64,000 nt of DNA. Source: UMGS172 sp045592985 (GTDB taxonomy: Bacteria; Bacillota; Clostridia; Oscillospirales; Acutalibacteraceae). The notes beneath the pieces are model-generated. The model was not told the DNA's origin. It made no database searches and saw nothing but the letters and a program-made list of their open reading frames with translations. The position numbers and the translations under genes were made by a program. The first letter of the stretch is position 1, and each line of letters opens with the position of its first letter. This document shows positions 6,833-16,314 of the stretch, piece by piece. The stretch is taken from the NCBI GenBank assembly GCA_045592985.1, contig JAZNVU010000056.1, positions 1 to 64,000 on the forward strand, in the 5' to 3' direction.

Positions 6833-8290
6833 GTGAAGCGACGTATGTTTGTTCTTTTCTTGGCTGTGGTTTTTTTGTTTCTTGCATCGTGCAAATGGGG
6901 CAAACATGCGATTGATGAAAAACTCAGTGCAATCGAAGCAACGGCTACAAAGGTCACCGAATATGAGTTTTATGCTGTGAATTTGGGTACCGAATCGGGT
7001 GAGAACGGTTTTGGTCTTGCTACCTCGGCAGGGCTTGTTACTCAACGAGGACAGGTTGTTCTTGACGCGGAAAAAACAAAAAAAGTTCGCGTGGGCAACT
7101 TGAGATGGACCTGCAATTATCAGTATACAATCGTTGAGGACGAAAATTCACAAACTGCGCTTGACAACTACAACCGCGGGTTTGATGTTTATACTAAAAC
7201 CAACGATAGGGAGTATCATCTCCTTCATGGCACCAATACTATATGCGGATATAAAAAATTAAACGGAACGGGTGTTGTTACCGAGCAACTGAGTAGTCTT
7301 GGCTACAAGGCGGTTGCAGATGATTTTCTGTATAATATAATGCCGTCGGGTTGGAAAGAAGAATACGAAAGTTATTCTTTCGAGCCGCGGTCGGACAATA
7401 CCTATTTTACCGCAATTTATACACGTATTATAGCTGGTCATAAAACAGACGACGTATTAAGGATAGAGATTTTCCCTTGGGGTGAGGTTTGCAGTTTTGA
7501 AGGGTATAACCGCAACAAGTACAATGACCTAAAATACAGTGTAACTGCTGACATGATAGCCGACGCAGAAAATGCACTCAACAAGCGTGTTGAGGAACTC
7601 GAACTTATAGGAGCAGACATGCAAAGTCCCACCATTGTCACCAACAATAAGGGCGAGTTGTACCTTAAAAAGCAGATATCATTTACCGATAGCGGTAGAC
7701 TATGTACCGACTTGATATTCGTCAAGGTGTCGGCAGATAAACTTGTAATGACCGACGAATACAAGGCAATGATAGAGGCGAATTTTGAGATTAATAATAA
7801 GATTGACACTGACCCCAAAACCACCACTAAAAACAGATTGATAAACGACCAAAGCGGTGCCAACATCTCAAAGTTCCAATACGGCAGTTTTGCCGCTAAC
7901 TATAATGCCTGCGGTGCAATAGCGGTACACAATGCCAAGGTGCTTTTAAATAAGACGTCATCGCTGTCCCAAACTATATATGACATACAAAACACGTCGG
8001 CACTGGTGCTGGGCGGAATAGCCGGTTCAAACACCGACATGGTGCCCGAAATTATGAAAAAATACGGTATAAAATGTACCGTAGTTTCACCTGACAGGAT
8101 GAACACGGTCGGTGTGTATATAATATCGTTCTGGCAGAATAGTCCGCCGTGGAACGGTACTCATACGGTGGCGGTCTATTATGACGGAAATAAACATACG
8201 GCATATAATTACAAAGGTGACGGAAGCGTTAATAAAATAGTTCCAACGTCGTTTGGAGATAAAATGATAGTGTGCTATAAAATAGGATAA
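6833..8290 (+). CDS. lipoprotein with C-terminal papain-like (C39-like) peptidase domain
   Basis: The 485-residue product starts at GTG 6833, which has GGAAGG about 10 bases upstream. A GTG at 6824 lies inside that binding site. A hydrophobic signal ends in the lipobox LASC with C20 as the lipidated Cys, so the protein is anchored outside the membrane. Residues about 25-330 are unrecognised and beta-rich. The C-terminus has YNACGAIAVHNA (C360), GTHTVAVYY (H444) and AYNY (N459), in the order and spacing of papain-like peptidases such as the C39 family. Peptidase activity is inferred from these three residues only. It is monocistronic between dinB and a bidirectional terminator. Confidence 0.7.
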   Translation: MKRRMFVLFLAVVFLFLASCKWGKHAIDEKLSAIEATATKVTEYEFYAVNLGTESGENGFGLATSAGLVTQRGQVVLDAEKTKKVRVGNLRWTCNYQYTIVEDENSQTALDNYNRGFDVYTKTNDREYHLLHGTNTICGYKKLNGTGVVTEQLSSLGYKAVADDFLYNIMPSGWKEEYESYSFEPRSDNTYFTAIYTRIIAGHKTDDVLRIEIFPWGEVCSFEGYNRNKYNDLKYSVTADMIADAENALNKRVEELELIGADMQSPTIVTNNKGELYLKKQISFTDSGRLCTDLIFVKVSADKLVMTDEYKAMIEANFEINNKIDTDPKTTTKNRLINDQSGANISKFQYGSFAANYNACGAIAVHNAKVLLNKTSSLSQTIYDIQNTSALVLGGIAGSNTDMVPEIMKKYGIKCTVVSPDRMNTVGVYIISFWQNSPPWNGTHTVAVYYDGNKHTAYNYKGDGSVNKIVPTSFGDKMIVCYKIG

Positions 8291-8333
8291 TAGAGAAACA
8301 TCCGCAAACTTTCCGTTTGCGGATGTTTCTCTA
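8291..8333. terminator. bidirectional intrinsic terminator between convergent genes
   Basis: A perfect 19-bp stem (8291-8309 with 8315-8333) around a 5-base loop lies directly after the lipoprotein gene. It overlaps the stop codon (8331-8333) of the convergent ABC transporter gene. T-rich sequence follows on the plus strand. Confidence 0.85.
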
Positions 8334-10226
8334 TTTATCTTGTGAAATATAACGTTTTGCCTGGGTAGAGAACAGTTTGTGGTATTTACCTTTGAGTTCC
8401 ATAAGTTGTGAATGGTTGCCGATTTCCAAAATTTTTCCGTATTCAAGAACCACGATTTTGTCAGCAGTGGTGGCGCTTGACAGACGGTGTGAAACGAAAA
8501 TTGTGGTTTTACCCTTTCTCAGTTCGTCGAATTCGTTGAAAATTTCCTGCTCTGCCATGGGGTCGAGCGATGCGGTCGGCTCGTCGAGTATGAGTATATC
8601 CGAATCGCTGTAAAATGCTCTGGCAATGGCAATTTTCTGCCATTGACCGATTGAAGGCTCGGTGCCTTCGGGTTCAAACCAACGCATAAGCGGTGTGTTA
8701 AATCCGTCGGGCATACGGTTTATAAAGTCGGTCGCATTGGCTTTGTCGGCAGCGAAAAGAATATCGTCCATGACAATTCCTTTATCAATTTGCCCTAACG
8801 AAATGTTCTCGGCTACCGTCATGGCATATTTTCCGTAGTCCTGAAAAATAATGCCAAAAACCTCGTAAAGTTTTTTGGGTTCATATTCTCTTATATCACG
8901 TCCGTCAAAGGTTATAATTCCCTCGGTAGGGTCATAAAGACGAGTCAGCAACTTTATAAGCGTGGTTTTGCCCGCACCGTTAAGTCCAACGATTACGACC
9001 GTTTCGTTGGTGTCAATTTTAAGGTTAATATTTTTCAAAACGTCTACATCGGTGCCGGGATAACGGAAACTGACATTTTTAAACTCAATAACGTGACCTT
9101 TATGCCGTTCGACATCTTTTGCAGGTGAGCAAATAGGTAGTATTTCCTGCTTGCGGTCGAGGTAGGATATAAGGTTATTGATAAATAATGTACCTTCGTA
9201 AATGGTGGCGGTTGCGGATATGAGCGAGGTTACACCCGAGGCTATGGAGTTAAGTGCACCTGAATAGAGCGAGTAATCGCCAATTAAAGATTTGCCGTTG
9301 TAAACGCCCATTGCAATAAATATAAGCAGGAAACAGTTGACAGCGGCGCTTATGAGAGTAGCGGCAATACTCCAGCAGCCCTGACCTATAATTATTTTTT
9401 TAAGACCTGTATAATAACGTTTAAACGCGTCTTTAAAGCGGTCTATTATGCTGTCAGCAGTGCCTAACATTCTTACTTCTTTAGCGATATCCTTATTAAC
9501 AAGAACTTCGGAATAATAGTTCATTTGCCTTCGTTCTTTTGAATGCCGCCACATATAATTGACCATTTTTTTGCGGTAAATAAAACTTACTATAGCGGTG
9601 GGCAATGAGCAAACAATTATAAACAACGGTGACCACCAACTGACCGTTGTGAGAATAGCGATGAAACTAAGCATTCCGATAACGGTTGAAAAAGCAGTGA
9701 ATGAACTTCTTAAAATTTCGACAGGGCGGTGACCTGCTTCGCGATTGGCGTTTTCAAGTTGTGCGTGAAAATCGGGAAGGTCATAGCAACCGATATCCAG
9801 CGATTTGGATTTGTTTAATATAATAAGTTTTATATGGTTGCTGACCAATTCGCCTGAAATTCGGATAAATATGTTGTAGATTTGTGTGATGGCACTTTTC
9901 AAAAGCAGAACAACGGCTTGAAGTATAAGTAGATTTAAAACAGGTGTAAACGATGCCAGTTCACCCGTCACTGCCAAAGCAAGGAGATTGAGAAGCGAGG
10001 CTGTAATTAGCGCACTGACCGTTGGTAATATACCTTCTAAAACTGCCACTAACATGGTCACAAAGAAGAGAGATTTTTTTGCCTCCCAAACAAGTTTATA
10101 GATGTAAAATAAGCGTGTAAAAAAGGTTTTAGTTACGTTGTACACAAAAAGAGGAACCTCTTTAATACTTTTGGGAGGTGGAACTTTGTGTTGGTCGGTA
10201 ACTCGCTTTTCTGGCATCGGACGCAT
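8331..10226 (-). CDS. ABC transporter, fused permease and ATPase (type IV exporter half-transporter)
   Basis: The 631-residue protein has an N-terminal six-helix membrane domain (about 45-350) and a C-terminal nucleotide-binding domain (about 375-625). The ATPase motifs are Walker A GLNGAGKTT, Q-loop GIIFQDYG, signature EPSIGQWQKIAIARA, Walker B ILILDEP and the switch SHRL. The signature SIGQW replaces the usual LSGGQ, a variant common in peptide and lantibiotic exporters of Firmicutes. As a single half-transporter it would act as a homodimer. Its substrate is unknown. The ATG at 10226 follows AAAGGAG. A terminator lies just upstream, so it depends on its own promoter or on read-through. Confidence 0.92.
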   Translation of the reverse strand: MRPMPEKRVTDQHKVPPPKSIKEVPLFVYNVTKTFFTRLFYIYKLVWEAKKSLFFVTMLVAVLEGILPTVSALITASLLNLLALAVTGELASFTPVLNLLILQAVVLLLKSAITQIYNIFIRISGELVSNHIKLIILNKSKSLDIGCYDLPDFHAQLENANREAGHRPVEILRSSFTAFSTVIGMLSFIAILTTVSWWSPLFIIVCSLPTAIVSFIYRKKMVNYMWRHSKERRQMNYYSEVLVNKDIAKEVRMLGTADSIIDRFKDAFKRYYTGLKKIIIGQGCWSIAATLISAAVNCFLLIFIAMGVYNGKSLIGDYSLYSGALNSIASGVTSLISATATIYEGTLFINNLISYLDRKQEILPICSPAKDVERHKGHVIEFKNVSFRYPGTDVDVLKNINLKIDTNETVVIVGLNGAGKTTLIKLLTRLYDPTEGIITFDGRDIREYEPKKLYEVFGIIFQDYGKYAMTVAENISLGQIDKGIVMDDILFAADKANATDFINRMPDGFNTPLMRWFEPEGTEPSIGQWQKIAIARAFYSDSDILILDEPTASLDPMAEQEIFNEFDELRKGKTTIFVSHRLSSATTADKIVVLEYGKILEIGNHSQLMELKGKYHKLFSTQAKRYISQDK

Positions 10227-10240
10227 AAAAAACTCCTTTC

Positions 10241-10272
10241 AAAAATACTCCGACGGCTTGGTGCCGCCGGAG
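10241..10272 (-). terminator. intrinsic terminator after the cohesin-like lipoprotein gene
   Basis: On the minus strand a 10-bp GC-rich stem (10263-10272 with 10248-10257, one G-T pair) is followed by a short T run. It lies only about 20 bp before the ABC transporter start. Confidence 0.8.
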
Positions 10273-10278
10273 CAGGAT

Positions 10279-10941
10279 TTAGTCCAACGAAATAGATGTG
10301 TTTTGTTTTTTAAAGTTAATATAGGCAAAATCAGGTGCTACAAAGTCGTCCTCATCGGCGTCAATGGTAAACTCGGCATCTCCGTCTGGATTTTCAATGT
10401 TGAATACTATGTTAAAAAGTTCGCCGTCTTCCGAAAAGCCTGTAAGGTTGCCATAAACGGCGGTCACAAACCCGTGAAGTGTTGCGTTGGGTTGTTTCAG
10501 ATTGGATTCTACGGTTGTAAGACCATTGTTGATGGCAGAAGGTTCAACCTTATCTTCGTTATATGTAATCGTTACTATAAAAGCGGCAATACCGGGGTTG
10601 TTTTTGACATTCATTTTAACTGTTACTTTGTCACCATCTTTTTCGGCAGTCAAGTAAACAGTGGGCGCAGTGGATTCGTCTTCGTTAGGGTCACTATTAT
10701 CGGGAGTCGATGTTTGGGGAGTACTGTCAGGGTCGGATTCTGACGAAGTGTCTGAACTGTTGTTTATGTCAGAAACGGTCGACGAAGAACTGTTATCCGA
10801 CACAGTTGTACCCTCAAGTGAGGAAGAAGTATTGGAGGTTGTTGCACTGTCTTCAGTAGAGGTTGACTGAGTATCGTTGCAACCGGCTATGCACAAAAAG
10901 AAAACAATCAGCAAACTTGCAAAAAGTCGGGTTAATTTCAT
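10279..10941 (-). CDS. lipoprotein with cohesin-like domain
   Basis: The 220-residue product has a lipoprotein signal ending IAGC (C21). A Ser/Thr/Asp-rich linker of about 70 residues (about 22-90) follows, as in extended wall-spanning stalks. The C-terminal beta-rich domain (about 93-218) contains KVTVKMNVKNNPGIAAFIV and later ELFNIVFNI, the pattern of cohesin and cohesin-like modules that in many Clostridia occur outside cellulosomes. It is therefore likely a surface-anchored binding protein, with an unknown ligand. It sits 9 bp after the gene upstream on the same strand and shares its operon. The ATG follows AAGGAG. Confidence 0.7.
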   Translation of the reverse strand: MKLTRLFASLLIVFFLCIAGCNDTQSTSTEDSATTSNTSSSLEGTTVSDNSSSSTVSDINNSSDTSSESDPDSTPQTSTPDNSDPNEDESTAPTVYLTAEKDGDKVTVKMNVKNNPGIAAFIVTITYNEDKVEPSAINNGLTTVESNLKQPNATLHGFVTAVYGNLTGFSEDGELFNIVFNIENPDGDAEFTIDADEDDFVAPDFAYINFKKQNTSISLD

Positions 10942-10950
10942 AAATGCTCC

Positions 10951-11625
10951 TTAATATTTTCTGCGTTTTATTTTAATATATTGACTTACGATGTTCTGGT
11001 CGCGTTCCATTTTACGGCGTCGATAATCTTTGACAAACGACATTATAAGGAAATACAAGAAGACTATATCAATAATAATCAAAACTGAGATGATGATAAT
11101 TACAAATATGCCAACGTTTGAATCGGTTTTGCCCTGTGGCAAAGTGACGGTAGTCATAAATTCACCTATGCGTGAGGCATCGGGACCGAAATATGAGAAG
11201 GTATAAAGATTACCCTTTGAAACGGTTACATAAACCACATTAGTCATGCCGTTTTCCGTTTGGGTGCTTTTAAGATAAAGTGTCGAACCCAAAGTAACTG
11301 TTTCATAGCCGTTGGGGAATAGTTTTTCTCCTGCGGGTGCAACGGTTTCTTCGTCTAAATTTTCAAAACTTTCAAGTTCGCGAGAAAATTCGGTGCTGGT
11401 ACAACGCCCTTGAATCTGGTGCAGGGAATCGGATGAAATAGCAACAAATATCAGTCCTTGAACTGATGATGACGGTAGCAGGTCCTCGGCTGTGCTGACA
11501 GTGTAATCGTCATCTATTTTAAAAGCGACACCGTCAACGGTATGTTCTACCGTTTTGGCAGATGCAGGCAAAACGGCGAACAAAACAAGTATAAGGCAAA
11601 GAGTAGCGGTTATTATTCTTTTCAC
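10951..11625 (-). CDS. secreted/membrane protein, one C-terminal transmembrane helix
   Basis: I do not recognise the family. The 224-residue protein has a cleavable signal peptide (ending near ASAKT, about residue 24) and a soluble extracytoplasmic domain (about 25-170). A single membrane helix (about 174-200, GIFVIIIISVLIIIDIVFLY) and a basic cytoplasmic tail rich in Arg and Lys follow. The start is GTG at 11625 with a perfect GGAGGTGA ribosome binding site. It lies downstream of folD and upstream of the cohesin-like lipoprotein gene, so the two may form a surface unit. Confidence 0.7.
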   Translation of the reverse strand: MKRIITATLCLILVLFAVLPASAKTVEHTVDGVAFKIDDDYTVSTAEDLLPSSSVQGLIFVAISSDSLHQIQGRCTSTEFSRELESFENLDEETVAPAGEKLFPNGYETVTLGSTLYLKSTQTENGMTNVVYVTVSKGNLYTFSYFGPDASRIGEFMTTVTLPQGKTDSNVGIFVIIIISVLIIIDIVFLYFLIMSFVKDYRRRKMERDQNIVSQYIKIKRRKY

Positions 11626-11657
11626 CGTTTCACCTCCTTTTTTTATTTGTGGAAAAG

Positions 11658-12506
11658 TTATTTCAGAGTTCTCTTAGCGGCGGTAAGAGTGTTTTGCATG
11701 AGCATGGAAATGGTCATAGGACCAACACCGCCGGGTACGGGGGTTATAGCCGAGCAAATAGGCTCGACCGCGTCAAAATCAACGTCGCCGCACAGTTTTC
11801 CGCCTTCCGGACGGTTCATGCCGACATCAATAACAACAGCGCCTTTTTTCACCATGTCGGCAGTTACAAATTTAGGTCTGCCAACGGCGGCTACAAGAAT
11901 ATCGGCCTCACGGCAAATTTCTTTAAGGTTTTGAGTTTTGGAATGGCATATTGTAACAGTTGCATTGGCATGAAGCATAAGCATGGCCATGGGTTTCCCC
12001 ACAATATTCGAACGACCGATAACTACACAATGCTTACCCGCAACGTCAATGTTGGCATAATTGAGCATTTCCATAATTCCTGCAGGTGTGCAGGGCAGAA
12101 AATCGTAATCACCAAGCATTATTTTGCCGACGTTTATGGTATGGAATGCGTCAACGTCCTTGTTGGGGTCGATAGCCTCAATTACCACCTTTTCATCAAG
12201 GTGACGGGGTAGGGGAAGTTGACACAAAATGCCGTGAATTTTGGTGTCGTTATTAAGTTTGTTTATAAGTTCAAGCAGTTCTTCCTCGGTAGTGTTTTCA
12301 GGAAGTTCGTATTTTTCGGAGTACATACCGAGTTCAATGCAGGTGCGTTCTTTCGAACCAACATATACCTGTGATGCGGGGTCGGTACCTACAATAATAA
12401 CAGCAAGACCGGGAGTAACGCCTTTTGTTTTTAATTCTTCAACCTCTTTTGCAATACGTTCTTTTACTGCGGCGGAGATAATTTTTCCGCTAATAAGTTC
12501 AGCCAT
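11658..12506 (-). CDS. folD: bifunctional methylenetetrahydrofolate dehydrogenase/cyclohydrolase
   Basis: FolD interconverts 5,10-methylene-, methenyl- and 10-formyl-tetrahydrofolate with NADP(H) in the cytoplasm. The 282-residue protein shows YVGSKERTCIELG (Tyr and Lys of the catalytic YxxxK), GILCQLPLP, the dinucleotide-binding VVIGRSNIVGKPMA and the C-terminal TPVPGGVGPMTISMLMQNT signature. I chose the ATG at 12506 because it matches the family start and has AAGGA upstream. It overlaps the lgt stop by 8 bases (ATGgcTGA), which suggests translational coupling. A longer N-terminal reading would add 16 atypical residues. Confidence 0.96.
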   Translation of the reverse strand: MAELISGKIISAAVKERIAKEVEELKTKGVTPGLAVIIVGTDPASQVYVGSKERTCIELGMYSEKYELPENTTEEELLELINKLNNDTKIHGILCQLPLPRHLDEKVVIEAIDPNKDVDAFHTINVGKIMLGDYDFLPCTPAGIMEMLNYANIDVAGKHCVVIGRSNIVGKPMAMLMLHANATVTICHSKTQNLKEICREADILVAAVGRPKFVTADMVKKGAVVIDVGMNRPEGGKLCGDVDFDAVEPICSAITPVPGGVGPMTISMLMQNTLTAAKRTLK

Positions 12507-13506
12507 TTGTATCTTCGTCCTTTTCAGTTTTTTCTGTTTCGGTAGCACTGTCATCGGTGTTTTCTTCAGTTAAATCTTCAACTTCGGTTTCGGCAGTTTC
12601 TTCCGTTTCTTCACCCTCGTAGAACTTCGCAGTGGTAACCGAGTCAGTATCAATATCGTCAAACATGGCAACATAGGTCTTATCTTTTTTAGCGGTCTTG
12701 AGTTTTATAAGCATATAAATGAGCAACGCGCCGCAAATTATGACCAATGCACCTGAAAGCCACTGCGATATTTTAAGCGGACCCCAGTAAAGACTGTCGG
12801 TTCTTAAGTGTTCAATAAATGCTCGTCCCAAGCCATACCAAACACCGTAGCAAAGTGCCAACTGACCGCTGAACTTACGGTGATTGCCTATAAAATGGAG
12901 AATAATAAAGCCTAAAAGACACCAAATAGACTCATAAAGGAAACAAGGATGAACAAGAACGTTACCGGTTGCTTCACTTGACATACCCCACATGGAGTTA
13001 GTAGGTGAGCCAAAAGCCTCTTGATTAAAGAAGTTGCCCCAACGTCCAACACATTGACCAATAAGGAATCCGCTTGCTGCAAGGTCAAATGCGTCCAAAA
13101 TTTTAACTTTGCGTATTTTACACATTAAAAGACCGAACACGGCAGCACCGATGACTCCACCGTAAATTGCAAGGCCCGATACACCTGACTTCCCTGAAAA
13201 GCCTATAAAATCAGCAAACGATTTAATATTAAGGTCACCTTTATAGAAAATGATGTAATAAAGTCTTGCGCAAAGGATGGCAAGAGGAGTGGTAACCAAA
13301 ACAACATCGGTCAAACGGTCGATATCGACATTAAAACGTTTAGCTCTCCAAAAGCCGTAGATAACAGCCAGCATAAAGCCAACAGCGATGCAAATGCCGT
13401 ACCAATAAATGCTCCAACCACCGCCAAAGGGTAAGGTGAAAGCAACTGGGTCAAACTCCATCTTAATGCCAAAAAGGTTAACATGATATGCAACTAAGTT
13501 CAACAT
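12499..13506 (-). CDS. lgt: prolipoprotein diacylglyceryl transferase
   Basis: Lgt transfers diacylglycerol from phosphatidylglycerol to the lipobox Cys of prolipoproteins in the cytoplasmic membrane. This supplies the several lipoproteins encoded in this window. The 335-residue protein has about seven membrane helices and the Lgt signature GRWGNFFNQEAFG (about 158-170), and LGRAFIEHLRTDSLY near the C-terminus. An acidic Thr/Glu/Asp-rich tail of about 55 residues follows the last helix and is not part of the usual Lgt fold. The ATG at 13506 is preceded by GAGAGG. The gene overlaps folD by 8 bases. Confidence 0.95.
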   Translation of the reverse strand: MLNLVAYHVNLFGIKMEFDPVAFTLPFGGGWSIYWYGICIAVGFMLAVIYGFWRAKRFNVDIDRLTDVVLVTTPLAILCARLYYIIFYKGDLNIKSFADFIGFSGKSGVSGLAIYGGVIGAAVFGLLMCKIRKVKILDAFDLAASGFLIGQCVGRWGNFFNQEAFGSPTNSMWGMSSEATGNVLVHPCFLYESIWCLLGFIILHFIGNHRKFSGQLALCYGVWYGLGRAFIEHLRTDSLYWGPLKISQWLSGALVIICGALLIYMLIKLKTAKKDKTYVAMFDDIDTDSVTTAKFYEGEETEETAETEVEDLTEENTDDSATETEKTEKDEDTNG

Positions 13507-13618
13507 AAACTAAAAACCTCTCAAAAGGAAATAATTCAACAAATACATTATATACTATTTTGTTGTAATACGAAAGATATTTTTATTAATTTTTATAAAA
13601 AATTTTAAGAAATTTGTA

Positions 13619-13655
13619 AAAAAACAGGGCAACCGTCAAAGGGCACCCTGTTTTT
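13619..13655 (-). terminator. intrinsic terminator after the M16 peptidase operon
   Basis: On the minus strand AAAACAGGG-type arms (13646-13655 with 13619-13629) enclose an 18-base loop and end in a T run. It directly follows the stop codon at 13664. Confidence 0.75.
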
Positions 13656-13663
13656 GGTTTTAT

Positions 13664-14947
13664 TTATTGGTTTTCGGTGGGTTTTATGACCGAAATTGCC
13701 GACAGTGATAGGTCGAGTTCTTTGGCTCGGTCGGTAACATCTTTGGGAGTGATGTTTTTCAGCGCCTCTAACATATCATAAGGGCCATAGCCGTCAATAG
13801 CGCAGTCTACAAAACCGCTTACTACTTCTTCAACATCATTAAATCGGCGGATTTCTTCTCCGTAAAGTTTGCGACGTGCGTCCTCAAACAACTGGGGGTC
13901 AACGCCGTTTTCTGCAATTTTTCTGAGTTCGTCTAAAATTGCGGTTTTAACCTTCAAGGGGTCGGACGATTCGCCGTCAAAAAGCAATGCGGAGTAGCCG
14001 CGACCGTGAAAATACTCGGTCGAAAAACCGTTGCCAATGAGACCGTCTTCAAGCATTTTGTCGTAAAGAGGCGATATTTTGCCTGCGCATATTTCAAGTA
14101 AAAGATTGCTTGCTGTTATAAACTCTGCACAGTTGTTTTGGCTTGGGTCTTTATCCTTAACACCGACCACAAACATAGGTTGTGATACAGGCATTGATTT
14201 TTCGACATAGTCGGTAACTATTTGTTGAGGCTCGTCAACCTCTACTCTTGTAATTTTCACATCATCGGTGGTTTTTACTTTTTCCTCAACCATTGAGAGA
14301 ACTTTTTCCATATCGAAATTACCGCAAATGCAGAGGAACATGTTTGATGGATTATAGAAGGTGTGATAGCAGTCGTAAAGCGTTTTATCGGTAATCTCAG
14401 CAATTGATTCGACCGTACCTGCGATATCTATTTTCACGGGGTGTTTGTGGTAGAGCGCGCGCAAAAGGTTGAATAGCACGCACCAACCCGGCGCATCGTC
14501 ATACATTCTTATTTCTTGACCTATGATACCTTGTTCTTTTTGCACTGTTTCGGGGGTGAAATAGGGCGAAGATACAAATCCGAGCAGAATATCAAGATTT
14601 TCATAAAATCTTTCGGAACATCCAAACAGATAGCAGGTGCGGTCAAACGAGGTATACGCATTGGCAGAGGCACCAGTTACGGCATATTTGGTGAATGCGT
14701 CGCCGTCTTCACCTTCAAACAGTTTGTGTTCCAAAAAGTGTGCAATGCCTTCGGGTACACAAATCGTTTTGCCGTCGTTTACTGCAAATTCGGTATCAAT
14801 TGAGCCGTAATGAGTGCCGAAAATGGCATAGTTCGCTGAAAAATCGTTTTTTTGGCAAAGATACACTTTAAGTCCTGACGAATGTGTACCTACTATACAC
14901 TCTTCGGTGGCAGCCGTGCTTTTTATTTGTTTTAAATCAAAACTCAT
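13664..14947 (-). CDS. yfmH: M16 family metallopeptidase, EF-P 5-aminopentanol modification-associated YfmH type
   Basis: The 427-residue protein carries the inverted zinc motif HFLEH (in EGIAHFLEHKLFEG, about 69-73) of insulinase-like M16 peptidases, with the usual downstream glutamate. Its length and N-terminus match the YmfH/YfmH type, the catalytic partner of the inactive YmfF/YfmF. In Bacillus this pair is linked to the 5-aminopentanol modification of elongation factor P. The ATG lies inside the end of the upstream yfmF-like gene (4-base ATGA overlap) after GGAGG, so the two are translationally coupled. Its real substrate here is not shown by the sequence. Confidence 0.88.
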   Translation of the reverse strand: MSFDLKQIKSTAATEECIVGTHSSGLKVYLCQKNDFSANYAIFGTHYGSIDTEFAVNDGKTICVPEGIAHFLEHKLFEGEDGDAFTKYAVTGASANAYTSFDRTCYLFGCSERFYENLDILLGFVSSPYFTPETVQKEQGIIGQEIRMYDDAPGWCVLFNLLRALYHKHPVKIDIAGTVESIAEITDKTLYDCYHTFYNPSNMFLCICGNFDMEKVLSMVEEKVKTTDDVKITRVEVDEPQQIVTDYVEKSMPVSQPMFVVGVKDKDPSQNNCAEFITASNLLLEICAGKISPLYDKMLEDGLIGNGFSTEYFHGRGYSALLFDGESSDPLKVKTAILDELRKIAENGVDPQLFEDARRKLYGEEIRRFNDVEEVVSGFVDCAIDGYGPYDMLEALKNITPKDVTDRAKELDLSLSAISVIKPTENQ

Positions 14948-16230
14948 TGTTCTTCCTCCTTGGCACTACCGTCGGGAAGAAGACGGTAAACCGTATCAAG
15001 TGAAAATTTTGCCGCAGCATTTTTTATATCCTCGGCAGTTACAGAGGATATTGCTTCGCAAGCCTCTTCGGGTGACATGGGGTCGTTATCCAGAGTTCTT
15101 GTGGCATACCAACGTGCTAATGAGGGTTGGTCGGAAACAATCGAGCGAATGGTATCAATAAGTGCGCGTTTGGAAGCGGCAAGGTCTTCTTTTGTGAAAT
15201 TGCCGTTTACCATGTCATTAAATTCTTTCAAAATGGCGTCTTTTGCGGCATCCATATTGCTTTCTTCAACGCCACTGTCAACGAAAATAAGGCCTTTGTT
15301 GCGCACCGGTCTTGCGGCACAGTAGTAGCAAAGGCTTAACTTTTCGCGAACATTTAGGAAAAGTTTGCTGTGAGGACCGCCACCCAACATATCGGTCATT
15401 ACCCACATGGCAACGGTATCACGGTCGCCGCCGGCTGTTGCACTTCTGAGTCCCAATACCAGTTTACCTTGTTTTACAGGCATTTTTTCATCGCAAAGTT
15501 TCACAGTTTCTCTTGCGGGTTTTACGATGTTTTTAGATATAGGTTCGTATTGCCGGTTGACTTTTTCAAGATGCTTTTTAAAACTTTTTACAAAAGATGA
15601 GGGCTCATTGTTTCCTATTACAATCAGCGAAATTCGGGAAGTTTCAATAAGTTTTTTAAGTGCTGATGAAACGTCGTCTTTTGTAAGTGCTTTGGCTTGT
15701 TCTAAACTACCGTCGGTAGGAAGACCAAAAGGCTCAGTTTGACACATTTCGGCTTCGCAACGACTTTTGGCATACAGTCTTTTTTCGTTTAAAGTTCCGC
15801 TTATTTTTTCACAAAGCAATCTTTTTTCTCTTGAAAACGCGGTATCGGGGTGGTTTTCACCGTCCGAAAAACGGCTGAAAATCATATCACACAACAACTG
15901 CCCTGCTTCGTCGGTGACACCGTCACTGCTTAGACAAAAACGGTCATCGTTAACCGTGAGGTTTATTCTCATTTCCAAAGAGTCACCGTTTTTGGCAGTC
16001 CAAGAGGTTAGGCGCGCACCGTATAGCGAAGCCAATTTTCGGTTGAACGAATAAAGGTCTGGCAGGTCTTTGGTGCCGGTACGGCAAAGGCTGAGGCACA
16101 GTGAATTAGCGGCATTGTCATGGCTTAAAGGTAGGTAAAACCCCACCGACATCAGTGTGGTTTTGAATTTAGGCGTTTCTAAAAACAAGTACGAAACGCC
16201 TTTGGATATTTCTTTTTTTATCACAGTCAT
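14944..16230 (-). CDS. yfmF: M16 peptidase homologue without the zinc motif, YfmF type
   Basis: The 428-residue protein has the M16 fold, for example GGGPHSKLFLNVREKLSLCYY near residue 285, but no HxxEH motif, so it should be a catalytically inactive subunit. Together with the YfmH-like protein encoded by the overlapping downstream gene it would form the heterodimeric M16 pair. The ATG at 16230 lies only 2 bases after GGAG. The GTG two codons later (16224) has better spacing and may be the true start. Confidence 0.87.
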   Translation of the reverse strand: MTVIKKEISKGVSYLFLETPKFKTTLMSVGFYLPLSHDNAANSLCLSLCRTGTKDLPDLYSFNRKLASLYGARLTSWTAKNGDSLEMRINLTVNDDRFCLSSDGVTDEAGQLLCDMIFSRFSDGENHPDTAFSREKRLLCEKISGTLNEKRLYAKSRCEAEMCQTEPFGLPTDGSLEQAKALTKDDVSSALKKLIETSRISLIVIGNNEPSSFVKSFKKHLEKVNRQYEPISKNIVKPARETVKLCDEKMPVKQGKLVLGLRSATAGGDRDTVAMWVMTDMLGGGPHSKLFLNVREKLSLCYYCAARPVRNKGLIFVDSGVEESNMDAAKDAILKEFNDMVNGNFTKEDLAASKRALIDTIRSIVSDQPSLARWYATRTLDNDPMSPEEACEAISSVTAEDIKNAAAKFSLDTVYRLLPDGSAKEEEQ

Positions 16231-16274
16231 TCTCCTTTTTTTAATGAGTATTGACCAAATTGTAAAAGATTATA

Positions 16275-16308
16275 AAAATTCTCCGAGGAGACAACCTCGG
16301 AGAATTTT
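16275..16308 (-). terminator. intrinsic terminator after the PrsA-like lipoprotein gene
   Basis: A perfect 14-bp stem (16275-16288 with 16295-16308, ATTCTCCGAGG core) around a 6-base loop, followed on the minus strand by T-rich sequence, separates the PrsA-like gene from the M16 pair. Confidence 0.88.
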
Positions 16309-16314
16309 AAAGTA

